A stretch of 64,000 nt of DNA from Dyadobacter jiangsuensis (GTDB lineage Bacteria; Bacteroidota; Bacteroidia; Cytophagales; Spirosomataceae), in assembly GCF_003014695.1 (NCBI RefSeq), contig NZ_PYAS01000015.1:186001-250000 (forward strand), given 5' to 3'. The notes beneath the pieces are model-generated. The model was given only the letters and a program-made list of their open reading frames with translations. It did not search any database and was not told the origin of the DNA. Positions 1-9,125 of the stretch are shown here, one piece after another; within the stretch, counting starts at the first letter, position 1; the number at the start of each line of letters is the position of its first letter. The position numbers and the translations under genes are program-made.

Positions 1-1
1 C

Positions 2-3000
2 GTTAAAGACGAGACCGGCGTTGGTCTGCCCGGCGTGAGCGTACTCGTGAAAGGTACCCAGCGTGGTACTTCGTCGGATGGGGAGGGAAACTTCTCGCTG
101 GAAATCCCCGATGGCGAAGTTGAAACAGCGGTCCTGATTTTCAGCTTCGTAGGTTACACGTCGCAAGAAGTGACGGTAGGAAATCAGACTGCCGTAAATG
201 TACAGCTAGCTCCCGAAGCAAAGGCGTTGAATGAAGTAGTGGTAACGGCTTTGGGTATCGCCAAAGAGAAAAAGGCATTGGCCTACGCGGTGACCGAAGT
301 GAAAGGGGCTGAATTTACACAGGCTCGTGAGAATAACATCGGTAATGCGCTGACCGGTAAAATCGCCGGTGTGAACGCGACAGGTATGGCCACAGGCCCT
401 GGTGGATCGAGCCGCATTGTAATCCGCGGTAACGGTTCCTTGAATGGTAACAACCAGCCTTTGTACGTAATTAATGGTATGCCGATGGACAACACCACGC
501 CCGGCGGAACCGCTGCCGACGGTAACGGTATGAACGTTGACCGCGGAGACGGTATCGGTGGTATCAACCCGGACGATATCGAGTCGATCAGCGTTTTGAA
601 AGGTGGTCCGGCGGCGGCCCTTTATGGTGCCCGCGCTTCGAACGGTGTGATTTTGATTACCACGAAAAAAGGACGTGCGCAAAAAGGCATCGGTGTGGAG
701 ATCAACAGCAACACCACATTTGAAAGCCTTGCGGTAATCCCGAAATGGCAATATGAATACGGCCAGGGTGTGGATGGTGTAAAACCGACATCACTGGATC
801 AGGCCAAAAGCACAGGACGTCTGTCTTACGGCGCCAAAATGGATGGACAGCCTACTATTCAGGTCGATGGACAAATGCACCCGTATTCACCACAGAAAAA
901 CAACCTGAAAAACTTCTATAATACAGGAACGAACTACATTAACTCGGTAGCATTGACAGGCGGCAGCCAGGCTATCAACTTCCGTTTGGGTTTGAACAAC
1001 ACCAAATCAAATAGCGTAGTACCGAACTCTTCATTCGTACGCCGCATTGCGAACCTGAACCTGAATGCATTTCTGGGTAAAAAACTAAGCCTCGAAACAG
1101 TTTTCCAATACAACCTCGAACAAGGAACCAACCGTCCGAAAGTAGGTTACGCAGATATGAACCCGCACTGGGCGACATACCTGGTTGCCAACGTGGTAGA
1201 TATCCGCAGCTTAGCTCCCGGATATGACGCCGTGACTGGTAAAGAATTGGAATGGAACCCGGTACCCGCTGCGCCAAACCCTTATTTTGTGGTTAATAAA
1301 TTCAAAAACGATGATACCAAGCACCGCTTTTTGAGCCAGGGAAGCCTTCGTTACGACATTCTGGAAAACCTGTACGTAAAAGGTAGCGTGAGCCAGGATT
1401 TTTACAGCTTCACCTCTGAATACGTGCAGCCGACCAACAACGCATTCTTCCCCCGCGGAACCTATGAAGGAAGAAAAACCACCTCTTCCGAAACCAACGG
1501 TATGGTGACCGTGAACTATAACAAAGAGTTCGAAAACGTGAGCTTCTCAGCCATGGCCGGTGCCAATGCACAGCGCAGCGTTTTTGATCAGACTGTCATC
1601 GCAGGTAGCGAATTTACCATACCTTATTTTTACAGCTATACCAACCTGGCTGCAATGACCACCACGCCGACTTACATGAAAAGCGCGATCAACTCGCTCT
1701 TCGGTTCGGTTGACTTCGGTTACAAAGGTCTGGCTTATCTGACCGTTTCGGGCCGTCAGGACTGGTTCTCGGTTTTGAACCCTAAGAGCAACCACATTTT
1801 CTACCCGTCGATCGGTGGTTCGGTGATCCTCTCGGAAGCTATCAACCTGCCTTCGGCGATCAGCTTTGCAAAATTGCGCGGTTCATGGGCGCAAGTGGGT
1901 GGTGCTACTGTGAATGCATACCAGATTTATCAGTATTACAATATGCAGCAAGGCGGCCACAATGGCCAGCCGGTACAAGGCCTAGCTTCTTCGCAGGTAC
2001 CTAACCCTGACCTGAAACCTTTGACCTCAACTACCTACGAAGGAGGTTTGGAAGCTAAATTCCTGCACAACCGTTTGGGATTGGATGTGACTTTGTACAA
2101 CAGAAAAACGACTGACGACATCGTTACGACCAACATTGCATTGTCTTCGGGTTATACCTCGGCTTTGTTGAACGTTGGTGAGCTGAGCAACAAAGGGATC
2201 GAACTCTTGATCACAGGTACTCCGGTTCAGAAAACGAATTTCAGCTGGGATGTGAGCTATAACATGGCCTACAACAAAAGCAAAATCGAGCGTTTGGCCG
2301 ACGGGATCAACCAGGTAGACATTGGCACCGGTGTAGGTGGTGGTATCGTTCGTAACGCCATCAACAGACCATACGGAACGGTTTGGGGCTACCGCAAGAA
2401 GACCGATGCATCAGGCAATATCGTGTACAACCCGTCGAGCGGTTACGCTGTGCGGGGCGACCTGGAAGAGATCGGACAGGGAACACCTCCTTTGACGATG
2501 GGGATCACCAACAATTTCCGTTACAAAAACTTCTCCCTGAATGTATTGGTGGATGGTAAATTCGGAAGCATTGTGTACTCAAACCTTTATCAGTATGCCT
2601 ACCGCTTCGGTTTGCCGGTTGAAACACTGCCAGGACGTGAAACGGGCGTAACCGTACAGGGTGTAACAGCAGAAGGCGCTCCTTATACCAAAACCTGGGA
2701 GAAAAAGGATGTGGATACTTACTACGACAACGACAAGAACTATACAGCGATGTTTATGTTCAACAACGACTTCATCAAGCTTCGTCAGGTCGTGCTGAGC
2801 TACAACATCCCGGTCAACAAGCTGGCGTTCCTGAAACTGCAATCGGCTTCCGTGTCATTCGTAGCACGTAACCTGGCCATCCTTTTCAAAGACAAGAAAC
2901 AACAGTACTTCGATCCGGAATCGAGCTACACCAGCACCAATGCACAGGGTCTGGAAGCATTTGGTGTACCAAGAACCCGCAGTATGGGCGTGAACCTGAT

Positions 3001-3013
3001 GGTGAAATTCTAA
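2..3013 (+). CDS. SusC/RagA-family TonB-linked outer-membrane transporter, 5' truncated by the window edge
   Basis: This is the ligand-gated outer-membrane beta-barrel of a SusCD nutrient uptake pair, energised by TonB. The frame is already open at base 2, and the first visible residues (VKDETGVGLPGVSV) are the beginning of a carboxypeptidase-regulatory-like domain. The signal peptide and true start therefore lie upstream; a GTG at 35 is internal and is not the start. In the roughly 1003 visible residues come the regulatory-like domain (about 1-85), a TonB plug (about 90-230, with YVINGMP and a GARASNGVILITTKKG-type segment), and the barrel ending in GVNLMVKF, which has the terminal Phe typical of barrel proteins. 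The SusD gene follows after 14 bases. Nothing in the sequence identifies the substrate. Confidence 0.95.
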   Translation, partial: VKDETGVGLPGVSVLVKGTQRGTSSDGEGNFSLEIPDGEVETAVLIFSFVGYTSQEVTVGNQTAVNVQLAPEAKALNEVVVTALGIAKEKKALAYAVTEVKGAEFTQARENNIGNALTGKIAGVNATGMATGPGGSSRIVIRGNGSLNGNNQPLYVINGMPMDNTTPGGTAADGNGMNVDRGDGIGGINPDDIESISVLKGGPAAALYGARASNGVILITTKKGRAQKGIGVEINSNTTFESLAVIPKWQYEYGQGVDGVKPTSLDQAKSTGRLSYGAKMDGQPTIQVDGQMHPYSPQKNNLKNFYNTGTNYINSVALTGGSQAINFRLGLNNTKSNSVVPNSSFVRRIANLNLNAFLGKKLSLETVFQYNLEQGTNRPKVGYADMNPHWATYLVANVVDIRSLAPGYDAVTGKELEWNPVPAAPNPYFVVNKFKNDDTKHRFLSQGSLRYDILENLYVKGSVSQDFYSFTSEYVQPTNNAFFPRGTYEGRKTTSSETNGMVTVNYNKEFENVSFSAMAGANAQRSVFDQTVIAGSEFTIPYFYSYTNLAAMTTTPTYMKSAINSLFGSVDFGYKGLAYLTVSGRQDWFSVLNPKSNHIFYPSIGGSVILSEAINLPSAISFAKLRGSWAQVGGATVNAYQIYQYYNMQQGGHNGQPVQGLASSQVPNPDLKPLTSTTYEGGLEAKFLHNRLGLDVTLYNRKTTDDIVTTNIALSSGYTSALLNVGELSNKGIELLITGTPVQKTNFSWDVSYNMAYNKSKIERLADGINQVDIGTGVGGGIVRNAINRPYGTVWGYRKKTDASGNIVYNPSSGYAVRGDLEEIGQGTPPLTMGITNNFRYKNFSLNVLVDGKFGSIVYSNLYQYAYRFGLPVETLPGRETGVTVQGVTAEGAPYTKTWEKKDVDTYYDNDKNYTAMFMFNNDFIKLRQVVLSYNIPVNKLAFLKLQSASVSFVARNLAILFKDKKQQYFDPESSYTSTNAQGLEAFGVPRTRSMGVNLMVKF

Positions 3014-3027
3014 ACTTGAACTGTACG

Positions 3028-4590
3028 ATGAAAAGCTTATTTCAAAAACTCATATATGCGGCCCCGTTGGCCATGATGATTACTTCCTGCGATAAAGGGT
3101 TCGAGGAAATGAACGTCGACCCCAATAAATACTCGAAGGTAGTTCCCGAATTTATGTTCACCCGGGCGCAGCTCGACGGCGTGTCCACGAACTTCACCGG
3201 CGCTGCTTACCTGACGATCGGCCAGTCCATGCAGCATTTTGCCACCTACAAAGAGGTGCCTGCCGCGGGTGACAAGTACTTCAATTTCACCTATTCGCAA
3301 GGAAGCTGGAATGCGTATGCCGGCACCGCGCAAGGCCAGGGCTCGGTCATTTCGATCAACCAGGTTATCGACGCGGTGAAAAATGATCCGTTGGCTGTGA
3401 ACAAACTGTCGGCAGCCAGGATATGGAGGGCATATATTTTCCATCGCCTCACGGATGTCTACGGTGACATTCCTTATTTCGATGCAGGCAAGGCATTAAC
3501 CGACAAAAACTACGGCCCCAAGTACGACACCCAGCAGGCGATTTATGCAGACATGCTGAAAGAGCTGGACGAGTCCATCGCGGCTTTCGACGCGAGCAAG
3601 GCCAACTTTGCCAGCGCCGACCTGATGTACGGAGGCAAAATCGACCAATGGAAAAAATTCGCGTACTCGCTCATGCTTCGCCTGGGCATGCGTTTGACGG
3701 AAGTCGACAATGCCATGGCTAAAACCTGGGTACAAAAAGCGATCGCAGGCGGTGTGATCCTGGAAGACGTGGATCGTGCGATTATCGGCTACGTGGACGG
3801 TTCGCAAACTTTGAGCCGCAATTTCATCGCTAACGGATTGATGAACACAGATTACACCACTCCGGGCGGCGACAACGTGGAAGGCGGAAAATTCGCCAAA
3901 ACATTTATCGACTATTTGAAAACGACCAATGATCCACGCCTGAACGTAGTCTCGATCGTGTGGCGCGAGGTAGCCAAGGACACTTATGTAGCCGATACTT
4001 CAACCGTTTTGCAAAAGGGAATGCCTAATGCGGCCTTCAACAGCCGTCCTGCGGAATTCAACACGTTCTCCGAACCTAATCCGGCTACCGTTTTGCGCTA
4101 CGCATCCCCGCTGATCGTGTTTGGGAATGCAGAAACCAACCTGTTGCTGGCCGAGGCAGCTGTGCGTGGATGGTACACAGGCAGCACGGCGAAAGCTACT
4201 TATGAGGCTGCTGTGAAGGCCGGGCTTCGTCAGTGGGCACTTTTCGGTGCAGCAGGTATGATCTCCGATGCTAAAATCAATGCCTATGTTGCTAACAACC
4301 CATACAACGCAACCGGCACCGTAGCACAGCAAATCGAGCAGATCGCTACGCACAAATGGGTGGCACTGTTCCTCGAAGACGAATATGAGATCTTCTCGAA
4401 CTGGCGCCGCACCGGCTATCCCAAGCTGACGCCAACCAATTATCCCGGCAACATCACAGGCGGTAAAATACCTACCCGCTTCGTGATTCCCGACTCGGAA
4501 GAGCAGTATAACAATGTCAATTTCCTCGAAGCGCGTTCCCGCCAGGGCGGTACCAACACATTTTCGAGTGTAGTTTGGTGGGATAAATAA
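3028..4590 (+). CDS. SusD/RagB-family surface lipoprotein (SusD-like_2 type)
   Basis: This is the surface lipoprotein that caps the SusC barrel and binds the nutrient. I chose the ATG at 3028 because it begins a short lipoprotein signal (MKSLFQK, hydrophobic core, lipobox ITSC) with Cys near residue 17; a TTG 12 bases upstream is possible but adds nothing. The 520-residue length, the N-terminal FEEMNVDPNKY segment and the WRRTGYP motif near the C-terminus fit the SusD-like_2 group rather than classical starch SusD. It is transcribed with the SusC gene (14-base gap) and the pair ends at a strong terminator. Groups of this kind often bind peptides or amino-acid-like ligands, but that is family knowledge and is not shown here. 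Confidence 0.93.
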   Translation: MKSLFQKLIYAAPLAMMITSCDKGFEEMNVDPNKYSKVVPEFMFTRAQLDGVSTNFTGAAYLTIGQSMQHFATYKEVPAAGDKYFNFTYSQGSWNAYAGTAQGQGSVISINQVIDAVKNDPLAVNKLSAARIWRAYIFHRLTDVYGDIPYFDAGKALTDKNYGPKYDTQQAIYADMLKELDESIAAFDASKANFASADLMYGGKIDQWKKFAYSLMLRLGMRLTEVDNAMAKTWVQKAIAGGVILEDVDRAIIGYVDGSQTLSRNFIANGLMNTDYTTPGGDNVEGGKFAKTFIDYLKTTNDPRLNVVSIVWREVAKDTYVADTSTVLQKGMPNAAFNSRPAEFNTFSEPNPATVLRYASPLIVFGNAETNLLLAEAAVRGWYTGSTAKATYEAAVKAGLRQWALFGAAGMISDAKINAYVANNPYNATGTVAQQIEQIATHKWVALFLEDEYEIFSNWRRTGYPKLTPTNYPGNITGGKIPTRFVIPDSEEQYNNVNFLEARSRQGGTNTFSSVVWWDK

Positions 4591-4628
4591 GCGGAGCCCA
4601 TGCCCTGCCTGTTTATAAAGTAAATGAC

Positions 4629-4672
4629 CGATACGGATTGCCGACCAAAATCGGCAGTCCGTATCGCTTTTT
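4629..4672 (+). terminator. Intrinsic terminator after the SusCD pair
   Basis: A 16-bp stem (4629-4644 with 4651-4666, one G-U pair) with a 6-base loop is followed by five T at 4668-4672. It separates the SusCD pair from the amidohydrolase gene, so the latter probably has its own promoter. Confidence 0.9.
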
Positions 4673-4759
4673 AAGCCTGAAAATTTTCGTCCCTTGAATG
4701 GGGTATTTCAATGTGTTTTTTTGTCTTAACTATAATAGTTCTTTCCTAAACCAAAACCC

Positions 4760-6034
4760 ATGATCAAAAAAGTATTCCTTGCCGCCGCCCTCTTCTGTTC
4801 TGCCGGTTTTGCCGCACAGGCTCAGAAGTATTCGATCGTCATCAAAGGCGGTCATGTGATTGACCCCAAAAACAATATCAACAGCATTATGGACGTAGCG
4901 CTGAAAGGCGATACGGTCATGCTCGTTGCCAAAAACATCGACGCCAAGGAAGGCGTGCAGGTAGTGAATGCGAAGGGCCTTTTTGTAACCCCAGGCCTGA
5001 TCGACATGCACTCGCACAATTTCTTCGGCACCAAAATGGACCAGACTTACAGCAATGGTCCTAATGCCCTCCCACCCGACGGCTTCACATTCCGCACCGG
5101 CGTTACCACGGTCGTGGATGCAGGTTGTGCCGGCTGGAAATCCTTCCCTGATTTCAAAAAACAAACCATCGACGCTTCCCGCACCCGCGTGCTCTCGTTC
5201 CTGAACATCGTGGGCGAAGGCATGCGCGGCGGCACGTACGAGCAGAATGTGGAAGACATGGACGCTGCCGCTACTGCCAAAGTCGCGAAAGAATATCCCG
5301 AATACATTGTGGGTATCAAGCTCGCCCACTTCAACGGCTACAACTGGGCCCCTACCGACCGCGCCGTGGAAGCCGGTAAGCTGGCCAACATCCCGGTCAT
5401 GATCGATTTCGGTGGCAGCCAACCGGTATTGCCCATCGAAGAGCTTTTCATGAAACACCTCCGCCCCGGCGACATTTTCACGCACTGCTTCGGCCAGCTG
5501 GCCAGCCGCGAACCGATCGTGGATGTGAAGGCAGGCAAAGTGAAGCCGTTCGTATATGAAGCACGCAAGAAAGGCATCATTTTCGACGTGGGTTACGGCG
5601 GTATCAGCTTCGCATTCTCACAGGCGATTCCGGCCATCAAAACCGGTTTTTACCCCAACACCATCAGCACGGATATCCACACGGGCAGTATGAACAACGC
5701 CATGAAGGACATGCTGAATGTGATGTCCAAATTCCTCGCCATGGGCATGGACCTGCCGGCGGTGATCAAGGCCAGCACCTGGGCTCCCGCACAAGCCATC
5801 CATCGCGAAGAGCTGGGTAACCTTTCCGCAGGCTCGCGTGCGGACGTATCCGTACTCCGCGTGCTCGACGGCAAGTTCCAGATGAACGACACCGGCACAT
5901 TCGGTTTCTTCGATTACACCGGCGCAAAAGTGCAGGGCAAGCAGAAGCTCGAAGCCGAAGTAACCATCCGCGCTGGCAAAGTGGTTTACGACCTCAACGG
6001 TCTGACCAACCCGATCGTCGTTTCCAGAAGATAA
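4760..6034 (+). CDS. Exported amidohydrolase (deacetylase/dihydroorotase-like metallohydrolase)
   Basis: This is a metal-dependent hydrolase of the amidohydrolase superfamily, 424 residues, with a clear N-terminal signal peptide (MIKKVFLAAALFCSAGFAAQAQ) that places it in the periplasm. Visible metal-site elements are the H84-S-H86 motif after VTPGLID, a likely carbamylated Lys in VGIKLAHF, His in THCFG, and the Asp/His pair in STDIHTGS. A short beta-sandwich flanks the barrel at both ends (IVIKGGHVIDP at the start, VTIRAGKVVYDL at the end). It resembles the COG3964-type amidohydrolase/deacetylase group, whose substrates are mostly undefined. An RraA-like gene and a BASS-family permease follow on the same strand, suggesting one degradation pathway. 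The start is supported by the signal peptide. Confidence 0.88.
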   Translation: MIKKVFLAAALFCSAGFAAQAQKYSIVIKGGHVIDPKNNINSIMDVALKGDTVMLVAKNIDAKEGVQVVNAKGLFVTPGLIDMHSHNFFGTKMDQTYSNGPNALPPDGFTFRTGVTTVVDAGCAGWKSFPDFKKQTIDASRTRVLSFLNIVGEGMRGGTYEQNVEDMDAAATAKVAKEYPEYIVGIKLAHFNGYNWAPTDRAVEAGKLANIPVMIDFGGSQPVLPIEELFMKHLRPGDIFTHCFGQLASREPIVDVKAGKVKPFVYEARKKGIIFDVGYGGISFAFSQAIPAIKTGFYPNTISTDIHTGSMNNAMKDMLNVMSKFLAMGMDLPAVIKASTWAPAQAIHREELGNLSAGSRADVSVLRVLDGKFQMNDTGTFGFFDYTGAKVQGKQKLEAEVTIRAGKVVYDLNGLTNPIVVSRR

Positions 6035-6138
6035 CAGTCACATATGGAAGTCCTTGCGGCCGCATCCAAAAGGGCTTCCATTTATATTTTGCCTAATTTT
6101 ACCTACTCAATATCCCTGCCGTACATTTTTCTTGTCTT

Positions 6139-7071
6139 ATGAAACTACCGATTCTCTCTTTAACGACCATCCTGACCCTAACCTTCGGAGCCCTGCAAAC
6201 CGCAAAGGCGCAGACCATGCCGAAAGAAGAGCTGATTTTCCTGACCTCGGAATGGAAAGGTGAGCGCTTCGCCGACGGCCGCCCGAAAATCTCCGACGAC
6301 CTCGTCCGCCGCGCAAAGGACATCAATATCGAAGAAGCCTGGGTAGTACTCAAAAACGAAGGCTACAACTGCCAGTTTGAAGGCAACTGGAAAATCGTAC
6401 ACGACGACGTGGTGATCGCCGGACGCGCATTGACGGCACAATTTATGCCATCGCGCCCCGACATCGAGAAGAATATCAAAGATCGCGGTGCCAAGCAGGG
6501 CCGCATCGGCAACACCAACTCATGGCCGATCGACATGCTTAGCAAAGGCGACGTATATGTGGCCGACGGTATGGGTAAAATCGTGGAAGGAACGCTGATC
6601 GGCGATAACCTTGCCAACTCTATTTATGCCAAAACAGGCAACGGCGTGGTATTCGACGCATCCGTGCGCGATCTCGACGGCCTTTCCAAAATCCCGGGTT
6701 TCAATGCATTTGTCCGTGACTTCGATCCGTCCTATCTGAAAGACGCGGTAGTAACCGGTATCAACACGCCCATTCGCATTGGCCGCGCCGTGGTACTGCC
6801 GGGAGATTTGGTTTTAGCCAAAAAAGAAGGCGTAATCTTCGTCCCCTCCCATATGGTGGAGAAAGTGGTGCAAACGGCTGAGTTCATTGCATTGCGTGAC
6901 AAATTCGGCATTCAAATGCTGAAAGAAGGCAAATACACCCCGGGCCAGATCGACAGCCAATGGACCGACGCCCTGAAAACCGACTTCCTGAAATGGCTCG
7001 ATAAAAACCCGAACGAAATCCCGATGAAACGTTCGGAGCTGGATGAGTACATGAAAAAAAGAACCTGGTAA
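6139..7071 (+). CDS. RraA-like / HMG-aldolase-family protein with signal peptide
   Basis: This is a 310-residue protein of the RraA/4-hydroxy-4-methyl-2-oxoglutarate aldolase fold. Members either inhibit RNase E or cleave and decarboxylate oxo-acids using a divalent metal. The G155-D-N-L segment and the R177-D178 pair (in SVRDLDG), which bind metal and pyruvate in the aldolases, are both present, so catalysis is more likely than RNase binding. Unusually, it starts with a signal peptide (MKLPILSLTTILTLTFGALQ, then AKA|Q), so it should be periplasmic. It also carries a roughly 60-residue helical C-terminal extension not seen in the minimal 160-residue fold. It lies 104 bases after the amidohydrolase and about 96 bases before the permease. 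The substrate is unknown. Confidence 0.85.
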   Translation: MKLPILSLTTILTLTFGALQTAKAQTMPKEELIFLTSEWKGERFADGRPKISDDLVRRAKDINIEEAWVVLKNEGYNCQFEGNWKIVHDDVVIAGRALTAQFMPSRPDIEKNIKDRGAKQGRIGNTNSWPIDMLSKGDVYVADGMGKIVEGTLIGDNLANSIYAKTGNGVVFDASVRDLDGLSKIPGFNAFVRDFDPSYLKDAVVTGINTPIRIGRAVVLPGDLVLAKKEGVIFVPSHMVEKVVQTAEFIALRDKFGIQMLKEGKYTPGQIDSQWTDALKTDFLKWLDKNPNEIPMKRSELDEYMKKRTW

Positions 7072-7099
7072 GCGAGTAATCCGGCCTGGTTTTCCGCAT

Positions 7100-7129
7100 T
7101 TCCTGTTTGGTGAAACAGACAGGAATTTT
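7100..7129 (+). terminator. Weak stem-loop after the RraA-like gene
   Basis: A 7-bp inverted repeat (7100-7106 TTCCTGT with 7119-7125 ACAGGAA) is followed by TTTTC and a further T-rich stretch. An alternative inner stem also exists. It could attenuate read-through into the permease gene, whose start is about 40 bases downstream. Confidence 0.45.
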
Positions 7130-7167
7130 CTTTCGCTTTTTCAAAATTGCATTTTAAATACATTTAT

Positions 7168-8274
7168 ATGAATATTTACAAGCTCATGTCCGCCGTCGCC
7201 GCGGTTAGCCTGCTGACAGCGCTTTACCTCGCTTTCACGGGAAGCCTCCCCTCGGCCGGCCCCTTCTTTATTGCGTTCTTCCTTTCGCTGGCCATCAGTT
7301 TCAGAGGATATGAAAAATTAAAAGGTTTCACTTACACCACCGTGATTTTCGCGGCGGTAACCACTGCATTGTATTATCCGCAGCATTTCCTGACTGTGGG
7401 CGATTTCAAGCTTTCGACACTCATTACTCCGTTGATCCAGATCATCATGTTCGGGATGGGTACTTCCATGAGTTTCGGTGATTTTGTGGGTGTCGTTAAA
7501 ATGCCCAAGGGCGTGCTGATCGGCGTGGTGAGCCACTTTATCATCATGCCGACCATCGGCTATACGCTGGCTAACATCAGCGGCTTCCCGCCTGAAATCG
7601 CGGCAGGGATCATTCTCATCGGCTGCTCACCGAACGGTATGGCCTCCAACGTGATTTCTTACCTGGCGAAAGCGAATCTGGCATTATCCATTACCATCAC
7701 CGCCATTTCCACCATGCTCGCGCCGATTGTAACGCCTGTGCTCATGAGTATGCTCGCGGGCGCGTTCGTGAAGATCGACACGCTGCATATGATGTGGGAT
7801 ATTATTAAAATGGTGATCATCCCCATCGGTGCCGGGTTGATTTTCAATAAGCTGTTCAGCGGAAAAGTGAAATGGCTGGATGCCGCTATGCCATTGGTTT
7901 CGATGGGAGGTATTGCATTCATTATCGTGATCATCACTGCTGCGGGTCGCGACAGCCTGCTGTCGATCGGACCTGCATTGCTGCTTCTCGTACTGATCCA
8001 CAACCTCTCGGGCTACACGCTAGGCTACTGGTCGGGGCGCCTATTCCGCATGAGCGAGCGCGACTGCCGCACGATAGCCATCGAAGTAGGGATGCAAAAT
8101 GGCGGTCTGGCTTCCGGTATTGCCAAGGAAATGGGTAAAATGGCGACCGTCGGTCTCGCACCGGCGATTTTCGGGCCATTGATGAACATCACCGGCTCCA
8201 TCCTGGCCTCGTGGTGGCAAGGCAAACCCACCGGCGACGAAGACACTTACGTAGAAACGGGCAGAGCCCACTAA
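7168..8274 (+). CDS. Bile acid:sodium symporter (BASS) family permease
   Basis: This is an inner-membrane secondary transporter of about 368 residues with some ten hydrophobic segments. BASS proteins import organic anions (bile acids, pyruvate, pantoate, oxo-acids) with sodium. Family signatures seen are the FGMGTSMSFGDF segment and the GCSPNGMASNVISYLA crossover region with its SPNG/ASN polar residues that bind sodium, plus EVGMQNGGLA in the second half. I chose ATG 7168 (MNIYKLMSAV); a TTG at 7147 would add seven residues before the first membrane helix and seems less likely. Downstream of two exported enzymes, it is a plausible importer of their product, though that is inference. Confidence 0.88.
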   Translation: MNIYKLMSAVAAVSLLTALYLAFTGSLPSAGPFFIAFFLSLAISFRGYEKLKGFTYTTVIFAAVTTALYYPQHFLTVGDFKLSTLITPLIQIIMFGMGTSMSFGDFVGVVKMPKGVLIGVVSHFIIMPTIGYTLANISGFPPEIAAGIILIGCSPNGMASNVISYLAKANLALSITITAISTMLAPIVTPVLMSMLAGAFVKIDTLHMMWDIIKMVIIPIGAGLIFNKLFSGKVKWLDAAMPLVSMGGIAFIIVIITAAGRDSLLSIGPALLLLVLIHNLSGYTLGYWSGRLFRMSERDCRTIAIEVGMQNGGLASGIAKEMGKMATVGLAPAIFGPLMNITGSILASWWQGKPTGDEDTYVETGRAH

Positions 8275-8280
8275 AAAATG

Positions 8281-8303
8281 GCGCGAAGGTCTTTCCTTCG
8301 TGC
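8281..8303. repeat. Small hairpin just after the BASS permease
   Basis: A 9-bp stem (GCGCGAAGG with CCTTCGTGC, one G-U pair) and a 5-base loop begin 7 bases past the permease stop codon. There is no T-run. It stands directly before a much larger palindrome and may act with it in transcription termination or mRNA protection. Confidence 0.5.
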
Positions 8304-8308
8304 CAAAA

Positions 8309-8381
8309 TATTCGAAGGCCTCCGGCCGGTCAATACCGCAAAACGATGCGGGTATCATGACCGGCCGGAGGCCTTCGAATA
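8309..8381. repeat. Large perfect inverted repeat between convergent genes
   Basis: Bases 8309-8332 and 8358-8381 are exact reverse complements (24 bp), enclosing a 25-base centre that itself holds a near-palindrome (ATACCGC with GCGGGTAT). It lies between the permease (+) and the acetyltransferase (-). No T-run follows on either strand, so it is not a textbook terminator. It may serve both convergent transcripts, or may be a REP-like dispersed element. Confidence 0.75.
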
Positions 8382-8474
8382 ATATGTACACAAATCAAGA
8401 GATTTGCACCAGCCTTCACAGCATTATATTTTTACCTTCTCCCTTTCCTCCATCCTCCCTTTCCTTCCAATTAA

Positions 8475-8981
8475 TCAATCCTCTTCCAGCAACAGCTGCA
8501 TATATACCAGATCCAGCCACTGATCAAACTTATAAGCCACCTCTTTCAAATATCCCTTTTCCACAAACCCGTATTTCTTGTGAAACTCAATACTCGCGCG
8601 GTTGGAGGCGTCAATGCAGCCGATCATTGTGTGCAAGCCTGATTCCTTCGCACGCTGGATAAGGCTGCCCAGCAATTTGCCGCCCACACCCATCCCACGC
8701 GACTTCTCGTCGAGGTAAATGGAATGCTCCACACTGAATTTGTATCCGATTTTCGGACGGAAAATATTGTAGGACCCATAACCGATCACTTCGCCTTCCA
8801 ACTCTGCTACAATCACCGGCATACCATCATAGAACATCTGTTCAAACCAGGCGTTTTGTTGCTCTAAGGTCCGGGCTTCGTAGTCATAAATAGCCGTGGT
8901 GTTCAGAATAGCGTGGTTGATAATTTCCAACAGCGAAGGCAGATCCTTAGGAGCCGCACTTCTGATGATCAAATCCATCAA
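8475..8981 (-). CDS. GNAT-family N-acetyltransferase (phosphinothricin acetyltransferase-like)
   Basis: This is a 168-residue cytosolic acetyl-CoA-dependent N-acetyltransferase. The acetyl-CoA pyrophosphate loop is seen as RGMGVGGKLL (about residues 94-103), and ASNRASIEFHKKYGFVEKGYLKEV is the typical end of the PAT/YncA-like subgroup (I quote it only as a landmark, about residues 123-146). That subgroup acetylates phosphinothricin, methionine sulfone or other small amines; the native substrate cannot be told. Two Met codons in a row make the start either 8981 or 8978. The gene is monocistronic, convergent with the permease and divergent from the thiamin operon. A TAnnTTTG-type element (TATTTTTG) lies on the minus strand about 40 bases upstream. 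Confidence 0.85.
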   Translation of the reverse strand: MMDLIIRSAAPKDLPSLLEIINHAILNTTAIYDYEARTLEQQNAWFEQMFYDGMPVIVAELEGEVIGYGSYNIFRPKIGYKFSVEHSIYLDEKSRGMGVGGKLLGSLIQRAKESGLHTMIGCIDASNRASIEFHKKYGFVEKGYLKEVAYKFDQWLDLVYMQLLLEED

Positions 8982-9089
8982 AATAAAGCAGGTCGTTATA
9001 CAGGTTTAATATTAAGGCCAAAAATACCTTATTATTTTAAAAAATTTCACGCTTAATCCCCGATCCGTCTTACGTTTTTTTCTAATTCT

Positions 9090-9119
9090 TTTGAAAATCC
9101 TGAATTTCGAATAGCTTTG
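9090..9119 (+). promoter_or_regulatory. Promoter of the thiamin operon (TTTG-N18-TAGCTTTG)
   Basis: TTTG at 9090-9093 and TAGCTTTG at 9112-9119 are separated by 18 bases and match the Bacteroidota -33/-7 consensus exactly. The expected transcript start, about 7 bases after the -7 box, falls at 9126, precisely where the P1 helix of the TPP riboswitch begins. The two calls therefore support each other. Confidence 0.85.
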
Positions 9120-9125
9120 CCTCAA

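Noticed and set aside
8309..8381. Terminal inverted repeats of a small transposon
   Set aside because: The arms are only 25 bases apart, leaving no room for cargo, and no flanking target duplication is seen.
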